Assembly: GCF_014805625.2 (NCBI RefSeq)
Contig: NW_023998415.1
Location: 42,455,770 to 42,519,769 of the forward strand
Length of the DNA: 64,000 bases
Source of the DNA: Glossina fuscipes
Lineage: Eukaryota > Arthropoda > Insecta > Diptera > Glossinidae
Reading direction: 5' to 3'
Below are positions 1-12,279 of the stretch, piece by piece. The first letter of the stretch is position 1; each line of letters begins with the position of its first letter. The notes beneath the pieces were generated by a model. That model was not told the DNA's origin, did no database searches, and saw only the letters and a program-made list of their open reading frames with translations. The position numbers and the translations under genes were made by a program.

Positions 1-485
1 TTTCCAACCAAGGAAAAATATCAAGCATCACCATATATATATATGTATATAATGATAATTAATAATGTGGTGTATTTTTGCAAAGTCTCGATTAAGCGTG
101 AAATGCGTTCAACCAGAGGTGAAAAAAAAAGTAATGGCTAAGAAATTTCTCAAAATAAAAAGAAGTAGACTTCTAGTGTCTCTGTTACCATTTACAGTAG
201 TACAGTTGTTAATTAACATACACTTAACTGCTTGCATTTTCGTTCACATTATCTGTATTGCCAAGACTTCCTTTAAAAGTTTTTTCTATACATTTCTGCG
301 TTTATAGGTATATACATTTATAAGTAAATATGCTATGCATATATGCGAACAAAACGAAAATCTAAGGAAAAGATGGAAAATGTGATATATTCTTATTGCA
401 TCGTTTAAATCAATTTACGTTAAAGGTTTCGAAAATTTACAATCGTTAGATCGTCTAATAAATTTGAGTAAAAGATTTCTGTACG
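1..485. other. AT-rich non-coding stretch, nothing recognised
   Basis: This stretch has short (AT)n runs and one small open frame without any recognisable domain or coding character. I see no gene, RNA or transposon signature. Confidence 0.5.
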
Positions 486-487
486 CC

Positions 488-1178
488 TGTGAAAGTATGT
501 CCTTTAAAAATCTTGAAACATTTTCAAATTCTTTTGCAAGTTCATAGGAGATATTTTCATTTTTGCGAACGGGAGAACGCTTACCGTAGATAATACGCAG
601 TTAGCAGGCGGACAGATGGACAGACGAACAGATGAACATCCTTGGCTGTCTTCTGGATTTGAAACTGGGCAAGAGTTAACATAATTTATGGGACTTTTGA
701 AGTTTGCTTTTGCGCATTATAACGGTTTGGAAAAAAAAAAAATGAAAACACGACGCACTATAAAATTAAGTAGGCGTGGAAAATTTTTCCTATTTATGTA
801 GAGACACTACAGCTTTATCCTGCTGCAGGACACAAAATTTTTTTAATCTTTTTCAAAAACAGCGGCGTCCTCACTTGTCGTAGTATTGTAGGCGTGTCTT
901 TGAACCGATTTGGCCCATTTTCAAGATCAATCTGCGTACAAGAATTTCTAATGTTTTTGCCAAATTCGTAGTCGATAAATGAATTTTTGCGAAAAGGAGA
1001 ATGTTTTCAACAGATACACAGACGGACAGATGGATAGACGGACATGCTTAACACGATTCAAAATTTTATGTTGATCAAGAACATGTATACTTTGTGGGGA
1101 CTCGGAGGCTTCGTTCTGGGCGTTGCAAACATTTTGACAAACTGAATACATCCCTTATACTTCGGTGGTGGGTATAAT
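488..1178 (+). repeat. Interspersed repeat family A, 5'-truncated long form
   Basis: The stretch contains two successive modules, each with a GGACAGAYGGACA-type core followed by an ATCAAGAACATGTATACTTTG or GGGCAAGAGTT-type block. It ends in CGGTGGTGGGTATAAT, the family's 3' terminus. The same order of blocks recurs at 17716-18745, 47930-48695 and other sites here. The 5' hairpin head is missing, so the copy is truncated. No coding capacity is apparent; this is probably a non-autonomous mobile element, class unproven. Confidence 0.7.
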
Positions 1179-1763
1179 AAGCGAAAAGTAACAAGTTTGT
1201 TTTATAGAAATTCAATTGTTTTTCTTCGCATTTTTCTCAATCATGCAATTAAGAAAACAATAATCATAACAATAACAATGACGATAACAACGTTTGCCAT
1301 TTATGGGCAAATTGAAAATAGCGTGAAAATACAATTCTAATAACAAATCGAGTATAAGCCGTTTACATGCATATGTATTTCTCATATATTGCTTAAGACT
1401 GCTATCGATAGCGATCAATTTGTTTACAATACTTGTCAAGAGGACCATATGTTACGCTACAATAAAAATGTTAATAGCTAGCATAAGAAGAAATTCAGCT
1501 GCTCTCGTATAATAAAATCAGAGATCTTAGATTTTAAGTAAAGTAATTTTTTTTAGTTAGTTCGTATACATGTTTAGGAAATAACTGAAGGCATATATAT
1601 ATATAAGCTTCATTAGATTTAATTTCTATGCTCTATATAAATTCAAAAATGTCCGTACGTCTTTTTGTTATTACCTTCAGGGAAAAACTTAAGAATGCAA
1701 GTGTAAAGAATATATGAATTATTGATCTCTCGTGAAGATCTTTTATATAAGTAAAGAAGTTAG

Positions 1764-2575
1764 GGCGAGGCCGACCAGTCTAACACAATTTTTATTTTTA
1801 CCAAAAATTATATCTTGTTTCTATATAAAGGCAAATTTTCCATGTGCGTATTTCTGGGGAAGCGGGCCCAAAAGGCAACGTAATGCAGTACAAGTCAGGT
1901 AGGATTCGAAAATGAGTGTAGATGGTCCAAATTTTGTAGAGTCGATTTATAATATTATGGATCAATTTGCATCAGTACATATTGAAACTTAGACTTCCCT
2001 GCTTTAAAAAGTATCAATTTTCGTGAAAATCCTTATCCTAGGGTAGGATCCAAAAAATATATCGAGATTGTCCAAATTTGGTACAATTAATTTTTTTAGG
2101 TTACTTTAGATACTTTTCATAGTGAAGCAATGAAAATTATACCCTCTCCAGTTTTCGTTATATGAGAAAGGACTCAAAAATTTGCCCAGCCGGTCCAAAG
2201 TGTCCATACCAATTTAGAATGCCGGAACACTACTTAGCCACTTGTGCTGAGATATTTTAAGAATTGCAATTTTTTTTCCATATAACGAGTTTTTAGAATA
2301 GGACGTTATATGGGGAATCGTCGAAAAATGGTACCGATCCGAACCATTTTTAATAGCGTTCGTTGTTGGGAAAAAAAATCGTCACTATACCATAGCTCTA
2401 AAGTTGCGACGTGTATCTTGAATACAAAATTGCATCGACAGACAAACGGGCAGATAGGCTTACACCAATTCAGATTATGATTCTGAATCGATCAGTATAA
2501 TAAAAGATGAGTCTGTCTTAATGCCACAGTCTACATTAACAGCACAAGTGATATAGGATACAAAGGGTGTCCTAG
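1764..2575 (+). repeat. Interspersed repeat family B, near full length
   Basis: It aligns by eye, block for block, with 27944-28815. Shared blocks include TTTCTATATAAAGGCA, CATGTGC, the GGATCCAAAAAATA block, GCCCAGCCGGYCCAAAG, AATGCCGGAAYACTACTTAGCC, a weak GACAGACAAACGGGCAGA core and a final ATCGATCAGTATAATA block. There is no open frame of note. Family B is the more numerous of the two repeat families in the window and is probably a non-autonomous element. Confidence 0.7.
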
Positions 2576-3166
2576 ATATGCGCTTCTAAATATTAATTAA
2601 ATTTAAAAAAAAAAAAATTTAATATCATATCGATATGGCTTAGCTTTTTTCGAGCGATCTACGTTATGGATATTGTTATAAGTGAGTCTTACATATTTTG
2701 AATTTCAAGCTTGTTGGCGGCAATTAAAATTTTTACTTAAGAGGTAGATATATAAAAATCATTTAGAAATTTTTTTTTTTTTTAGTTCTTGAAAGTTTCA
2801 TTGCATAACTGTTGATGCTGCGGAGTAATAAAGCAAATATAATCATCCGCGGGAAGTAACAAGATAAAATGTTTATCATATATATTTTTTTATATGAGTT
2901 TTTTTTTTTTTTTTTGTTGTTTTTATTATAATCTCATTGATGATTGTTAGGGAAAATACAACGGACATATAACTTTAACTACTTTTGCATATATATATAA
3001 TGCGTTATAAATACGTGAGCAGGACTTTTTTCCATTTTTTTTTTTTTTATTTTTTAAAGTTAATAGAGTGTTAGTTTAAGATGTTGTGGTATTGCGTATC
3101 TCTAGTGTGCTCTCTTATTGTCTACCCCAGAATTATTGGTGGTTGCTATCATATTGCGTGTGTATA

Positions 3167-3200
<34 letters not shown>

Positions 3201-5260
3201 TGCGTGCGTATGGACCAAATGAATTGATTTCGTTTACCCAAACTTTTGCCGTCATCTGGTCGCTCACTTAGTCAATGCTAACGCACGTTGAAAATGCGTT
3301 GATAGAATATAATATTATTTGATTTCCATTGCAAGCTCATAACAGGAGCAGGACCAACGAAAGGGAAATCTGAGAGAAAGAAAAAAAAAAAAAAAAGAAG
3401 GAGGAAAAAGAATAAAAACAAAAATCAAATCAAAACGTATCCAAATATTTATAACTAGTTGGTGTCAGATTGTCTGGCTTATTATACGCGCCACGGCGAG
3501 CAGAAGGCATATTAGTTTGACGATTGTATTTGTCACAAATACCTAAATATGTTCTTATATATGCTCGTTCACTATGATTGTCAGTCTTTATGTTTGCCAG
3601 ACTAATGCAACTCTGAATGTTTCGTATTAAAGTGTGTCATTGCTTTGAAACGATTTCAAGCGTCTTTTATAGCTTTAAGCTCTCCTTACAAAGGAGAGCT
3701 AATCACATTTTTTATGACTTTGCACAATTTAACTATATATGTGAAAGAATCATTTTATACATGAACGTTATGTGTTCGAAATTCGGAATAAATAAGGCAA
3801 GGCATTCAGAGTTCTTCGATTTCACACTGTTCAGAGATGTTTGTTAGGTCAAGAAGTATACCGCCTATTATCGCTTATCCCAATTCTGGTTGGGTATTTG
3901 CCGTTGAATTTTGTTCACGAAATCTGAAAACTTCATTTGAAATGTAAAAAATTAATTTCAGACCTTTTAGTCCAGTCGAGTAGAGTTCGAAAATTAGTAA
4001 AAAGTCGAATAAGTTTTTAGTGTTTTTTGTGTAATAAATATTTTCCCCTGGCAGATTTCATTGATCCTTACGTAGCTCATTGCTCTTACAGTATAAATGA
4101 GCCCATGCCTATTTAGGTATTGAAATGTTCGATTTAAACTGCAGACATTCGTTCGTTTGACTGACTTTTTTGCTTACTCTGTGAATTAAGATGTCTCAAC
4201 AACACATGCTGCCTTATTCGCCTTTTTGCGTTTGGAAAATTCTTTTTCATATTTTTTTTTTTTTTAATTTTTATCTTTCCCTTTCCCTCTTCCTTTTTAT
4301 TTATTTATTTTTTATTTATTTATTTACTTTTTTTTTTTTGTTTATTTTCGTTAAACTATTATTAGCTTCAGCCAAAGTGCTGCTTTTTATTGATTCGCTT
4401 TGATTTTATGGAGACTTGGAAATGGGGCGTTAAACAGCTTAAAACGATGATTGGTAATCATCTTAGTCATGGTTATTGTTGGCTTTTGATGGGCTTTTTT
4501 GTGCTTTTCCTTTCTTTTTTATAATTGCTAACAAGGATAACTTGCGATTAGCATTTAATGGCGAAAAAGAAACAAAAATAATATTAAATTTATAATTAAA
4601 TTAGATATCTGTAGAAGAGGTATAATATTAAAACAATCTTTTTTTCCCGAATAAATTGTCAAGAGCGGCAAGAATCCTAAGCCTATTTATATCTTAGACA
4701 ATTTGTCCGTGTACAGAATAGATCAGGTTTGTATGGAAAGACATAAGGTAGAGCCACTTTTTTGTTAGATCAACCAATTCCGTATTATTTTAGAATTCAA
4801 TTTAAGCTTGTCTCTCTGTTTGTTTGTTCGATATTTGTTCATTTCATAGTTACATAGTCTGTGTTAGTTATACCATATTTGGTTTTTACATAATTATGAC
4901 CGTCGATACCCTTGGTTCAATTTATCTGATTTTGAAACTTGACGTGAAGAGTGTTTATTAAAGAAAAGTTTTATTTGTACGTAAAGACGTAGACTATACG
5001 TCAATTTTGAATATAGAACTTAAGAAATGTAGAAAATTATAAACTTTTTGGTAACTGTCGTCGGATGTACGAACCGCTTTGTTGATTTTTTAAATTTGAT
5101 TTCGTGACTTTGAATTACGAAGAAATGGTAGAGAGGAAGAGACGCATATGTAAATCCCTAGTCATATCGATGGAAAATAATTAAATACATACATATATAT
5201 ACCTACACATATATATGTATATAAATCAAAAACCCACAAATATCTGTAAAGAAAAATGGA
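2576..5260. other. Non-coding stretch with simple repeats
   Basis: It holds poly-A/T tracts, a (TG)n microsatellite (3170-3197), T-rich (TTTA)n sequence near 4300-4340 and (AT)n. Small open frames here are low-complexity translations (for example a Cys/Val run from the TG tract). I see no gene. Confidence 0.5.
3169..3197 (+). repeat. (TG)n microsatellite
   Basis: An uninterrupted TG dinucleotide run of about 28 bases, flanked by imperfect TGTATATG and TACGTGCGTGCGTA units. Confidence 0.9.
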
Positions 5261-5264
5261 GTTG

Positions 5265-5500
5265 CGTTCAGTTCACGCTTCGCTGCGGAATACTGGTCTG
5301 ACCAATTTGGCCCACTTTCAACACCAACTTGCGTGTGAAAACTTCCAATGTTTTTACTAAATTTCAAGCTGATATCTTCACTTTTGCGACCAGATCAGTG
5401 CCCCCAATGCACATCGCATTGACACTCAGGCGGACAGACGAGGCTTGATCAATTCAGAATTTCATCTTAATCAAGAATCCTTCGCTTCGTGCATCGATTT
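5265..5500 (+). repeat. Family A fragment (3' module)
   Basis: Shows the family blocks for 'CCAATTTGGCCCACTTTCAA', 'AACTTCCAATGTTTTTAC', a GGCGGACAGACGAGGCTT core and 'TTAATCAAGAATCC'. Both termini are missing. It abuts a family B fragment on the other strand at about 5510. Confidence 0.6.
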
Positions 5501-5509
5501 TTTTTTTTT

Positions 5510-5730
5510 TGAAAACGGTTCGGCTCGGTCCACTTTTTCCACCACTTCTCATATAACGCCCCATTTTAAAAAGTGGTTATATGGAAAAAAATTGTAATTT
5601 TCAAAATTTCTCAGCAAAACTGTGTAAATCATAGTATTTCCCCATTCTGAATTGGTACGAAAACTTAGAACCGGCTTAGAACAATTTTTGAACCTCCTCT
5701 CATTTAATGGAAACTGAAGTTCATACAATA
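5510..5730 (-). repeat. Family B internal fragment
   Basis: The reverse complement matches the central blocks of the family B copies at 2150-2370 and 28390-28600 (ATATAACG next to a gap of A/T, the TTAGAACCGGC-type block, GTACGAAAACTTAGA). It is a partial copy only. Confidence 0.55.
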
Positions 5731-6263
5731 AGAAACTTAGCCGTTGTAAACTATCTAAGAAGCAAGAAAACCTTGTTTACAATTTTTATCTCCAAAAATG
5801 ATTGAAGGAACAGATGTCTTTCCTGATTTAACGTGAGCACACTACCTTGTCGGTTTACCCCAGGGTGCCTTATGACACATGTGTTCATTTTATACCCTCC
5901 AGAGAGTTAGACAAGCCCTATAAGCTAAGGGCCTAAACTGCACTGGAGAATCCAGATATATTTATTGTGTGTATTACTCTATAAATCTACTCTGACGAGT
6001 GTTGAGTCCTATCATTACCTCTAATTGTTCGCTACCTCTCGCAGGGCCGTACCCAGCAATCAGTACTCACACATTGGTTAACGGATGCGTTCAAAAGGGG
6101 GACTAGACATACTAGCTTCCACCGAGGTGTCCACATCTATGTAAATGTTCAAGTTTCCCCCCCGAAGGTTCTTGCCAAGTACTAATCTGAAGTACACCAA
6201 TGTTGTCATCCCTACGCACAGGTACTCGTGACATAATGGATGGGCTCCTGTTTCTAGTAGAGC
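5731..6263. other. Unassigned sequence downstream of the LINE relic
   Basis: It is slightly less AT-rich than its surroundings, with two C/G runs (a CCCCCCC run near 6160). I could not match it to the LINE pieces, to repeat families A or B, or to any protein family. It may be further decayed transposon sequence. Confidence 0.3.
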
Positions 6264-6475
6264 TTACATTTTGACTATAAAAGAGAAGGACAACTTAAAA
6301 TTGTTTGCAAACATTAAAACACGTTGGGAACGTTGAATGCAATCCGGAAAGCCAGTCACGTATAAAATAAATAAAAGCGAGCCAAGATAACTGCGTTGAG
6401 GAATAGCAGAAGTGACGTCAATTACTCCGGATTGGATGCGACCGGAGAGATAGCCACTGAACCAGGCAACCATAC
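6264..6475 (-). pseudogene. Reverse transcriptase fragment, Jockey-like non-LTR retrotransposon
   Basis: About 70 codons read without a stop on the minus strand. They carry the LINE RT pattern WFxxYLSGRxQ (here WFSGYLSGRIQ), then the PQGSHLGPLLF-type motif (here IPQRSYLGSLLFILY), then motif C. The catalytic FADD of motif C reads FANN, so both aspartates are lost and the piece cannot be active. The order and spacing fit the Jockey clade. Its expected N-terminal half lies at about 7340-8067 on the same strand, separated by RNase H-type sequence. This is a dead relic. Confidence 0.75.
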
Positions 6476-7338
6476 TTTATATGAATGTACATTAGATATT
6501 AAGCCTAGTAGTTTTCGAATGTCCAAAGGGTTAATTGTTCCAAATGCAATGCTTCTAGCTGAGAAAAAATTAAGGCGGTCGCAGAGAATGTGCTTTATAG
6601 TGAGAATTTGTCCACAACTGCAGATTGGGGAGGGAGACTTCTTCAAGATCCATTGGTGAGTTGCAATTGTGTGACCAAAGCGAATTCTCGAAAATGTTTG
6701 GATCTTGGTTTTCTCAACATTTGTTGGATATAGAGGTGGAGTTAATTGGGGGTTAATGGAAGAGTAGCGTTGATGATGGTATTATAGATCTCCTTCTGCA
6801 ATTTTCTCTTTACTTTTTCTTCCAACGTATCTTTGAAGATCCAACCTTTCCATGCCGTCATGTATAATGAGAGAAGCCTAAGCAGCTTTGCTGCTCGATC
6901 AGCCTGCTCATTTCCCAATAAACCGATATGACTACGTGCCCATAACATTTTAAATTTTCCGTCGCGTGTTGTAATTATATTCCCTAATTTGTTGACGGTG
7001 CTCCATCTCGAAGTCGAAGCATTCCGAATAGCTTGTAATACAGATACACTGTCGGTAACAACGACGGTTTTGAGTTTGTTTTTATGGGCAAGGTTCGCAG
7101 CGTGAAGGATAGCTCTGGGTTCGGTTGTGAAAGTTGAAGTACTTTCGTGAAATATGTGATTGAAAAGAACCTGTCCTGAAGCATCTATCACGGCACAAGC
7201 AGATGGCAGACGAGAAGATTTTAAATCGTCTGAGTATAAAATATTCCAACCGGTACTCTCCAGTACTTGGGTTTCTTCACCTATTAGCTGTCTAAAGACG
7301 CAATTGGGAGTAGCTTCTTTCTTGCGCATAGCCAACAA
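6476..7338 (-). pseudogene. RNase H and C-terminal zinc-knuckle fragment, I-like LINE
   Basis: A minus-strand frame at 7338-6742 reads as a LINE-type RNase H. An N-terminal LYSDD motif stands in place of the usual YTDGS, followed by TTEPRAI (catalytic Glu), VVTDSVSVLQAI (catalytic Asp) and ARSHIGLLGNEQADRAA (conserved SHxGxxGNExAD). A second frame at 6646-6480 gives a CSCG...HILC knuckle of the kind seen at the C-terminus of I-clade ORF2. The two frames are out of register, so at least one frameshift is present. RNase H is typical of the I and LOA clades and absent from Jockey, so I assign this piece to a different element from the flanking RT fragments. Confidence 0.75.
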
Positions 7339-7344
7339 TATGTC

Positions 7345-8067
7345 AAAAGAGCAGTTTTGTCAAAATCTATGGAGGTTTAACACCAAAATAGCGGAAAATT
7401 TTTGAGGCAATGTTCAAATCCTTTGCGATGTACAAACAATAGTCAATTGCAGATGGTGACTTTTGAATTTTCTTCGCAATAATAATCTTTTTCACGTCAA
7501 GTGATTCAAATAGTTTGGCAATTCCTCCATAATTCTCAATAAGTTTTCAAGAAGCACGTTTGTAAAAAGGTTAAATAAAACCACTCTACGCAAACCGATG
7601 GAAACTAACCCTTTTTCGAAACGGACAATAAAAATATGTGCAAGGGGGGAACATAGCAAATCAGCATAATATTGGAGAATTGCGGGCGGAACGGATAATT
7701 ACAAGGTTTCAACTTTGACAATGCTTCTTCTTATTCGGAGAAATAAATAGACGGAAAACTATCGACCGGAGCTTATCGAACACGGATAATTATCAGACGA
7801 AATATTTGAACATTGGTAGACTTCTTCGAAAAAAAAGTGCGCAAAAAGGTCGCTTATTACAGACACATCGGATGATTCGAAATCTCTAAGGCGTATGACG
7901 GAAGGACATCTTTTTATTTCTTGTTTAGAATTTACGAATTTAACGAAGCCCCTAGGATTTTTAAGAAGATTGCGTCCGTTTGCATCAATAAAATTGGAGT
8001 ACCAACTGGCATGAAGGAAGCTGTAATCTCGTCTAGCGCTAGAGTATAGTATGTAATCTCTAAGCAA
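7345..8067 (-). pseudogene. ORF2 linker and start of RT, Jockey-like LINE relic
   Basis: The minus-strand frame at 8067-7759 has the Jockey-type region between endonuclease and RT: a RRDYSFLHASWY segment, LLKNPRGFVKFVNSK (compare the family's NPKxFWKFVNxK), and SVISDLFAHFF before the RT. Past the stop near 7759, frame-shifted traces such as EALSKLKPCNY and NYGGIAKLFE fit the start of RT. It is interrupted by stops and frameshifts, then by the RNase H piece at 7338. The rest of the RT appears to resume at 6475. Confidence 0.65.
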
Positions 8068-8099
8068 AGCAGTGCGAGTGAATTTACTTAAAATGCTTG

Positions 8100-9640
8100 G
8101 TATACCACTATATATTGCTTGGGATTATATCTAATTCGTAATAGTCGCATTCTGAGCAATGTCACAAGTGATGTCACAAGTTGCAAATCATTTGCCAATG
8201 CAATGTTTCCTTTTCTTGTTTGCTTTCGTGATTTAACAACACGAAAACAAACACGAAACTAGATATAAAGTCATAACAAACATAATAAACGAGAAGAAAA
8301 CGCCGTGATAAGGTCATAAGGTCCTGTTCATCCTCTTTTAAAAGAGATAAAGAATATAAGAACAAATTGAGTGAAATTTTAATTGATATTGTAATCCTTC
8401 TAAACATACCGGAGTAGAGTAAAATAAAAATTAATACAATTTGGTTAACATATATAAAATGAAAATAGTTCTTTATGCCAAAGCCATTTAAATTTCTTTA
8501 AACTCCAGTTAAATATTAAACTCTTAAGTTTATTGTTCCCGCTTTATGCTATATTTGTTATGTGCGACATATTTTATCCATAGTTTGTTTTTGGTTTTTT
8601 TAGAAGAAAAAAAAAAAATTTATACTTTTCATTTAAACAACGTTGAACGCCTAAAGGAACTTGAATTTATGCTGTCCATAGGCAAAAGTCGCTGTGTTAA
8701 CAAAGGACCACTTACTGTGCGACTAGTTTTGTAATTTATATGAAATGTCAGTGAGAGCAGTGATATGAAAAATTTCCGACATACTTCTTCAACTTATATA
8801 TGACTTTACGCCCTTAAATTTTCTCGGACATTTTTTTCCTATATATATATATATATATATACATATATATGCAATACACATATAATCGACGTTCGTTTTT
8901 GATGTAGAATGATAGCCATTCTTTATTAAATCATACATTTTTTATCCAATGCTTAATAAATTACACAGTTTTCATGTGAAAAATTTATGATTTGTATATA
9001 AGAGAATGAAAATAAAAAGAAAATTAAACCATTTTTTTACTGTTTTTGTTTTACTGAGCGTTGTTCTGTTCTGTTAGAGGAAACCAATTTTACATTTATA
9101 CAATTGCAATTTCTGCTACTGACATTTAGTAAATTTGAAAGTTTCAACATAGAATTCTGGTTAAAAAAAACCAAAAAAAAAAATCCAAAAAATTAAATAA
9201 AATAGTATCAGAGAAGTAACAAACATAAATATTGCACATTAAATTCGTTACACTTGTTGTAATGATTTCTGTTTGCTGTTTTCTCTTTTCCCTTTCCTAT
9301 TTTCATTTTTTACTTTTTTTTTTCATTTCCGAATTCTTATTGCGAGAATTTTTTTTTTTACGGTTTAATCTACGCAAAAGATCCGTAAATATAAAAATAA
9401 TGCGTTAGCCAGTAAATAAGAAAAAGTCATCTTTTAATTTTTTCATATGCAGGTACTTTGCGATGCGTTTAATATGCTAAATAAAAAGTTTTGTTATGCA
9501 TCTTATATAGGTATTTTTAATTAAAAATATGCTAAATTTAGCCACAAATGCAACCAAAAGATGAATTATATTCACCTTAAAATTGAACTTTTGCTGCTTA
9601 CAACTAATTTAGTTGTGCTTTCTTTCATTAGAAACCGAAA
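8100..9640. other. Non-coding AT-rich stretch
   Basis: It has an (AT)n run at 8840-8860, poly-A/T tracts and unremarkable AT-rich sequence. I recognise no gene or element. Confidence 0.5.
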
Positions 9641-9660
9641 TTGTATATAAGAATACCGTA

Positions 9661-9936
9661 AGTATAACTTGCTATGTAAGAATAAGCGTCCCATCGGATT
9701 AGTATAACAATACATACTCTGCAATCAATGGGTTGCACACAAGTTGCTTACAATTGCTGGCATACATATCTAACGTGGTATTGCTACACTATCCTGCAAG
9801 TATAACGTGCTAGGTAAGAATAAACGTCCCATCGGATTAGTATAAAAATACATACTCTGCAATCAATAGGTTGCACACAAGTTGCTTACAATTACTGGCA
9901 TAGATATCTAAGGTGGCATTGCTACATAATATGTCA
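9661..9936 (+). repeat. 138-bp tandem duplication (two units)
   Basis: The unit starting AGTATAACTTGCTATGTAAG at 9661 recurs as AGTATAACGTGCTAGGTAAG at 9799, exactly 138 bases later. The match runs through the CGTCCCATCGGATTAGTATA, TTGCACACAAGTTGCTTACA and TTGCTACA blocks with only a few differences. The two copies are directly adjacent. There is no coding frame in either. Confidence 0.9.
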
Positions 9937-9939
9937 GCA

Positions 9940-10635
9940 CTGCTTAATGTGCTATACGCAGCGGAACATCTGTAAGATCATAAAAAATCTAAACAAATTG
10001 TGATTGGATGTTGTCTTAATTGTGAACGTTTGTACCGATCAATTGTTCAGAATCTACTGGGTAATATATCTAACAAGTTCAAGTTCAACATCTCTTATAG
10101 ATAGTGAATTGTATAGGCATGAATCGTGATTACTCTAATATCGATGTTCTTTAAGGGGTTCGGGAAACGTATCTTCCAGGTTGTAAACTAATATCTAATT
10201 GTTGTCTATGGTCACTAATTAAAAATCTAATTTTAAAAATATTCTTCTTTTATAAACTAATTTTTTTTTTTTTTTCAAATTTGTATCCTCTTCGACACAG
10301 GAATATTTTCGCAAAGTTTCACGTAGTCGGAGAGCGAGAGAGAGAGAGAGAGAGCCTTTGAAAATTCGAGCCTTTAGCTCATTGAATATGAGACACCTGC
10401 AAAGCAAACTCACTTTTTTTTTCAAAACTCTCTCCTTGGAAGGTGATGGGCACGATATCCCGGAAGCTTGTTTCGATTTTGACAAATTCTTTTGAATAGA
10501 ATTGATTGGTGCCTGAAGTGAGAATTTTTTCTTTCCTTGATTATAATCAACTTTTACAAGGGACTGCAAGATATGTGGTAGATTTTACCGAGAACTGTAT
10601 CTTTTTACACACAATCCTGTCAAAGGTTCAAATTT
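9940..10635. other. Non-coding stretch with (GA)n
   Basis: It contains a GAGAGAGAGAGA run near 10330-10355 and poly-T. An open frame of about 116 codons on the minus strand reads mainly Lys/Ser/Leu low-complexity sequence and matches nothing I recognise, so I leave it uncalled. Confidence 0.4.
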
Positions 10636-10639
10636 CAAT

Positions 10640-10975
10640 TGTTCGTACCCTACGCCACTTGCGGTAAGATATATTCGACATTAAAACGTGTTTGTTAAAG
10701 ATCCAAATTTTGTTATACCGACCGACATAGTGGCACTTTCTGGATCGATCTATATTTGCCTGTTGTCTGTCCGTTTGTCCGTCTTGTTTTATTGTCTTCA
10801 ATCTACAGGTCATACTATTCGAAATATTTTGTTGAAATTTAGTGCCACGAGGTGTGTTGGACCATGGACGAATGCCCATGAAAATGGTTCGGATCGGAGT
10901 AATTTTTTGATAACTTCAGTTCCACGATCGTATTTTGAAAAGTCGTTATATGAATGACTGTACTAAGCGGGCTGA
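10640..10975 (-). repeat. Family B 3' half, inverted
   Basis: The reverse complement runs in the family order: ACGACTTTTCAAAATACG, the CATTTTCATGGGCATTCGTCC block, the GACGGACAAACGGACAGAC core, and the terminal TCGGTATAAC block. It is oriented opposite to the copies at 1764 and 27944. Confidence 0.65.
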
Positions 10976-10979
10976 GTCA

Positions 10980-11770
10980 AACATAATTTATCATAGTTTC
11001 TTAATTCTTCAAGCTGTAATCACATTTATCTACTAACAGAAAATATTTGATTTGAAGGTAGGTAGCATCGCTTCAAAAAGTTTTAGAAAATCTATATATA
11101 AAATTTTACAAGTTTCGATAAAATAGCATAAATTAGAGAGAAATGCTTGAAATGAATGACATCAAGATTAAGAACATGTTACTTGACATAACCCATTGAT
11201 CCTTTTTTCTTTGTTTTTTTTTTTTTTTTTTTGGGGGGGGGGATACAGGATTTTAAGGAAGAATCTTTATGCAACATTGCCGAGCCTCTTTATTGATCAC
11301 GTATCTCGTTTTTGTATTTCGCTTTTGAAGAGAGCGAAAATATATAATGATAGCATGGCTTCCTTGATCCGATAGTTTTTCTTATATTATATTTAATCTC
11401 TATGTAAGTATTATCAAAATTATATTACGACTATATTACGAATAACGAAAACGAGCGATATGTTTTTTTTTTTTTTAGGCAATGAAAATTTTCGTTTCAT
11501 GGAATTAAGGGAAAGAGAAATTCGTAATTTTCGTATGGAAAAGAGATGGAGGAAGAAATTCGGCTTAAACCGTATTCAATTTCTTAGCAATTTCCATATA
11601 TATATGTATGTAGTTGAAGTTGAATAGTTAATATCTGATAGTTTCTGTTTTGTAAATTTAAATAAATTACTTTTGAAACTTTTGATAAATTTGTTGCAAA
11701 CCTGTCTAATACAGGAAATCCTTCGAAAAGTGATAGCAGCAATAAAGTATTTATTTCGAAAATGTTTTCA

Positions 11771-11819
<49 letters not shown>

Positions 11820-12275
11820 CATACATATATATGTAAAAGCTTAGGTACCTTTTTGAAGTGCGCTGTAACAGCGTAATGGTAACACAATGAAAAATATTTT
11901 ACTCTACGTTGGCCAGAGTCCCTTCACTGTTTTTTTTCCCTTTTTTTGTTTGGCACACAAAACTTTTTGCAAGTGTTTATGAAATTATAGAAGAAGCTAT
12001 GACTAAATTGAATATACGAATAACCTATCAAGGCAAGGTTGAAAGAAATGATTTTTATAAGAAGTCCTTTTTCCTTGGGTTTTTTTTGCGAAAAATTTTG
12101 AAAAAAAAAAATATTTACATACGTATACATATATATGCAAAATATTTAATAAGTTCTTTAATCAACTTTGCCGTTAATGGGTATACGTTCGATGCATTCA
12201 GCTTCTTTTTTCACCCATCATACTCACAATCGTTGATTGGATCCAGTATGGAAAAAGTATTTTCATAAACTTTAC
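10980..12275. other. Non-coding stretch with homopolymers and (AT)n
   Basis: It holds a poly-T/G9 junction near 11215-11242, an (AT)n array at 11775-11814 and other simple sequence. No gene is recognised. Confidence 0.5.
11775..11814. repeat. (AT)n microsatellite
   Basis: About 40 bases of pure AT dinucleotide, followed by CATACATACATATATATG. Confidence 0.9.
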
Positions 12276-12279
12276 ACCA

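Noticed and set aside
1764..2575. LTR retrotransposon LTR
   Set aside because: There is no TG...CA border, no primer binding site or internal coding region next to it, and copies occur singly in both orientations.
3086..3271. 61-codon open frame over the (TG)n tract
   Set aside because: The central Cys/Val run is just the microsatellite read in frame, and there is no other coding signal.
6396..6659. 87-codon plus-strand open frame
   Set aside because: It is antisense to the RT and zinc-knuckle remnants on the minus strand and matches nothing itself.
10219..10569. 116-codon minus-strand open frame
   Set aside because: It is dominated by Lys/Ser and by the (GA)n tract; no domain, no splice context and no start context stand out.
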